Positions 5,768 to 6,090 of a stretch of DNA of 6,090 bases are shown here, in pieces. The position numbers and the translations under genes are program-made. This DNA comes from Erythrobacter sp. 34-65-8 (GTDB lineage Bacteria > Pseudomonadota > Alphaproteobacteria > Sphingomonadales > Sphingomonadaceae), in NCBI GenBank assembly GCA_002278985.1, contig NCJP01000106.1, forward strand, positions 1 through 6,090. Direction: 5' to 3'. Within the stretch, counting starts at the first letter, position 1. Every line of letters begins with the position of its first letter. The notes beneath the pieces were generated by a model. The model was not told the origin of the DNA and ran no database searches. It was given only the letters and a program-made list of their open reading frames with translations.

Positions 5768-6090
5768 GATCGTTATTACTCACTATTGTTAGTCGCGGAG
5801 CCGGGTTGTCAGGCCACGTCCAACGTTGTGTTTGTTAGATACTGCTACGCGCCAAAGAAGCCCTAAGCAGCTTTCTACCCACAAAGATGGGGTGGTGCAT
5901 TTTTCCTACTGATCAGCAAAAATTCTCAGTGCATTCAGAAAACACACACCTAATCCCAACCTATCCCGTTGCAGGGTGATGGATTGGCGGGGGTGCGTAA
6001 GGGCTTGAGCGCGCCGACGGGCAGGCTGTAGCCGGGGATGCAAGGGCGCAGTTGTTTGAGACGGCGTTATCGACCCGCAGGGTCGAGCCG
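5768..6090. other. Non-coding tail, 323 bases, no recognisable gene
   Basis: I see no supported gene here on either strand. About 5768-5970 is AT-richer than anything earlier in the window, with runs such as ATTTTTCC and AAAAATTC. A weak imperfect stem (ACCCAC with GGGTGG, about 5877-5897) followed by TGCATTTTT could end the ndt-like transcript. From about 5975 the sequence becomes GC-rich again. A 7-bp perfect hairpin TCGACCC-GCA-GGGTCGA sits at 6070-6086 near the window edge. Two minus-strand frames stay open from the edge for about 42 and 60 codons, but neither gives a recognisable protein. Confidence 0.5.

Noticed and set aside
5818..5840. Integron attC-like pair GTCCAAC and GTTAGAT after the ndt-like gene
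   Set aside because: Both match the RYYYAAC and GTTRRRY core consensus, but only 9 bases separate them. There is no L''/L' palindrome, so a folded attC site is not possible.
5918..6088. Minus-strand frame open from the window edge (about 60 codons, ending with TAG at about 5910)
   Set aside because: It has no recognisable motif, is Arg/Pro-rich where GC-rich, and another frame is open alongside it. There is not enough to call the end of a gene.

Overview
The window reads as chromosomal DNA of a high-GC alphaproteobacterium, most likely a sphingomonad. The signs are the alpha-type rpsF-rpsR-rplI cluster, an L9 protein with a long acidic tail, and a GC-rich codon style using GCC/GCG, GGC/GGG and a GAG/GAA mix. 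From about position 4,450 the DNA changes character and looks acquired from another proteobacterium or wrongly joined to it. No taxonomic search could be run, so both assignments are inference from motif and codon style.

Layout: 1-318 (+) is the 3' end of an AMP-binding acyl-CoA synthetase/ligase gene. Convergent to it, 377-1033 (-) encodes a glutathione S-transferase family protein. It sits 5 bases downstream of a DUF808 (YedI-type) membrane protein gene at 1039-2001 (-), so the two probably form one transcript. A 231-base intergenic region carries a possible promoter and a GC-rich leader hairpin for the ribosomal protein operon rpsF (S6, 2233-2595), rpsR (S18, 2595-2819) and rplI (L9, 2834-3445). 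That operon closes with a strong intrinsic terminator at 3481-3513.

Next comes amn (AMP nucleosidase, 3557-5002), full length and in frame but apparently mosaic. Its first ~290-310 codons share the host style; its last ~170-180 codons share the style of the next gene, a nucleoside 2-deoxyribosyltransferase-family gene at 5267-5767. Between the two lies a 166-bp foldback element (5017-5182) with 14-bp perfect terminal inverted repeats and a UUCG-capped centre, resembling a MITE. The last 323 bases hold no recognisable gene: an AT-richer stretch followed by a GC-rich one.

Function: the centre is translation housekeeping. amn and the deoxyribosyltransferase-like gene both act on N-glycosidic bonds of nucleotides or nucleosides, so they make a plausible purine salvage/turnover pair. 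The most notable observation is the probable amn recombination joint (or assembly chimera) in the conserved GHCAGLR region, with the foreign-style amn 3' end, MITE and ndt-like gene downstream. I see no CRISPR array, tRNA, rRNA or phage module, and no clear undescribed multi-gene system.
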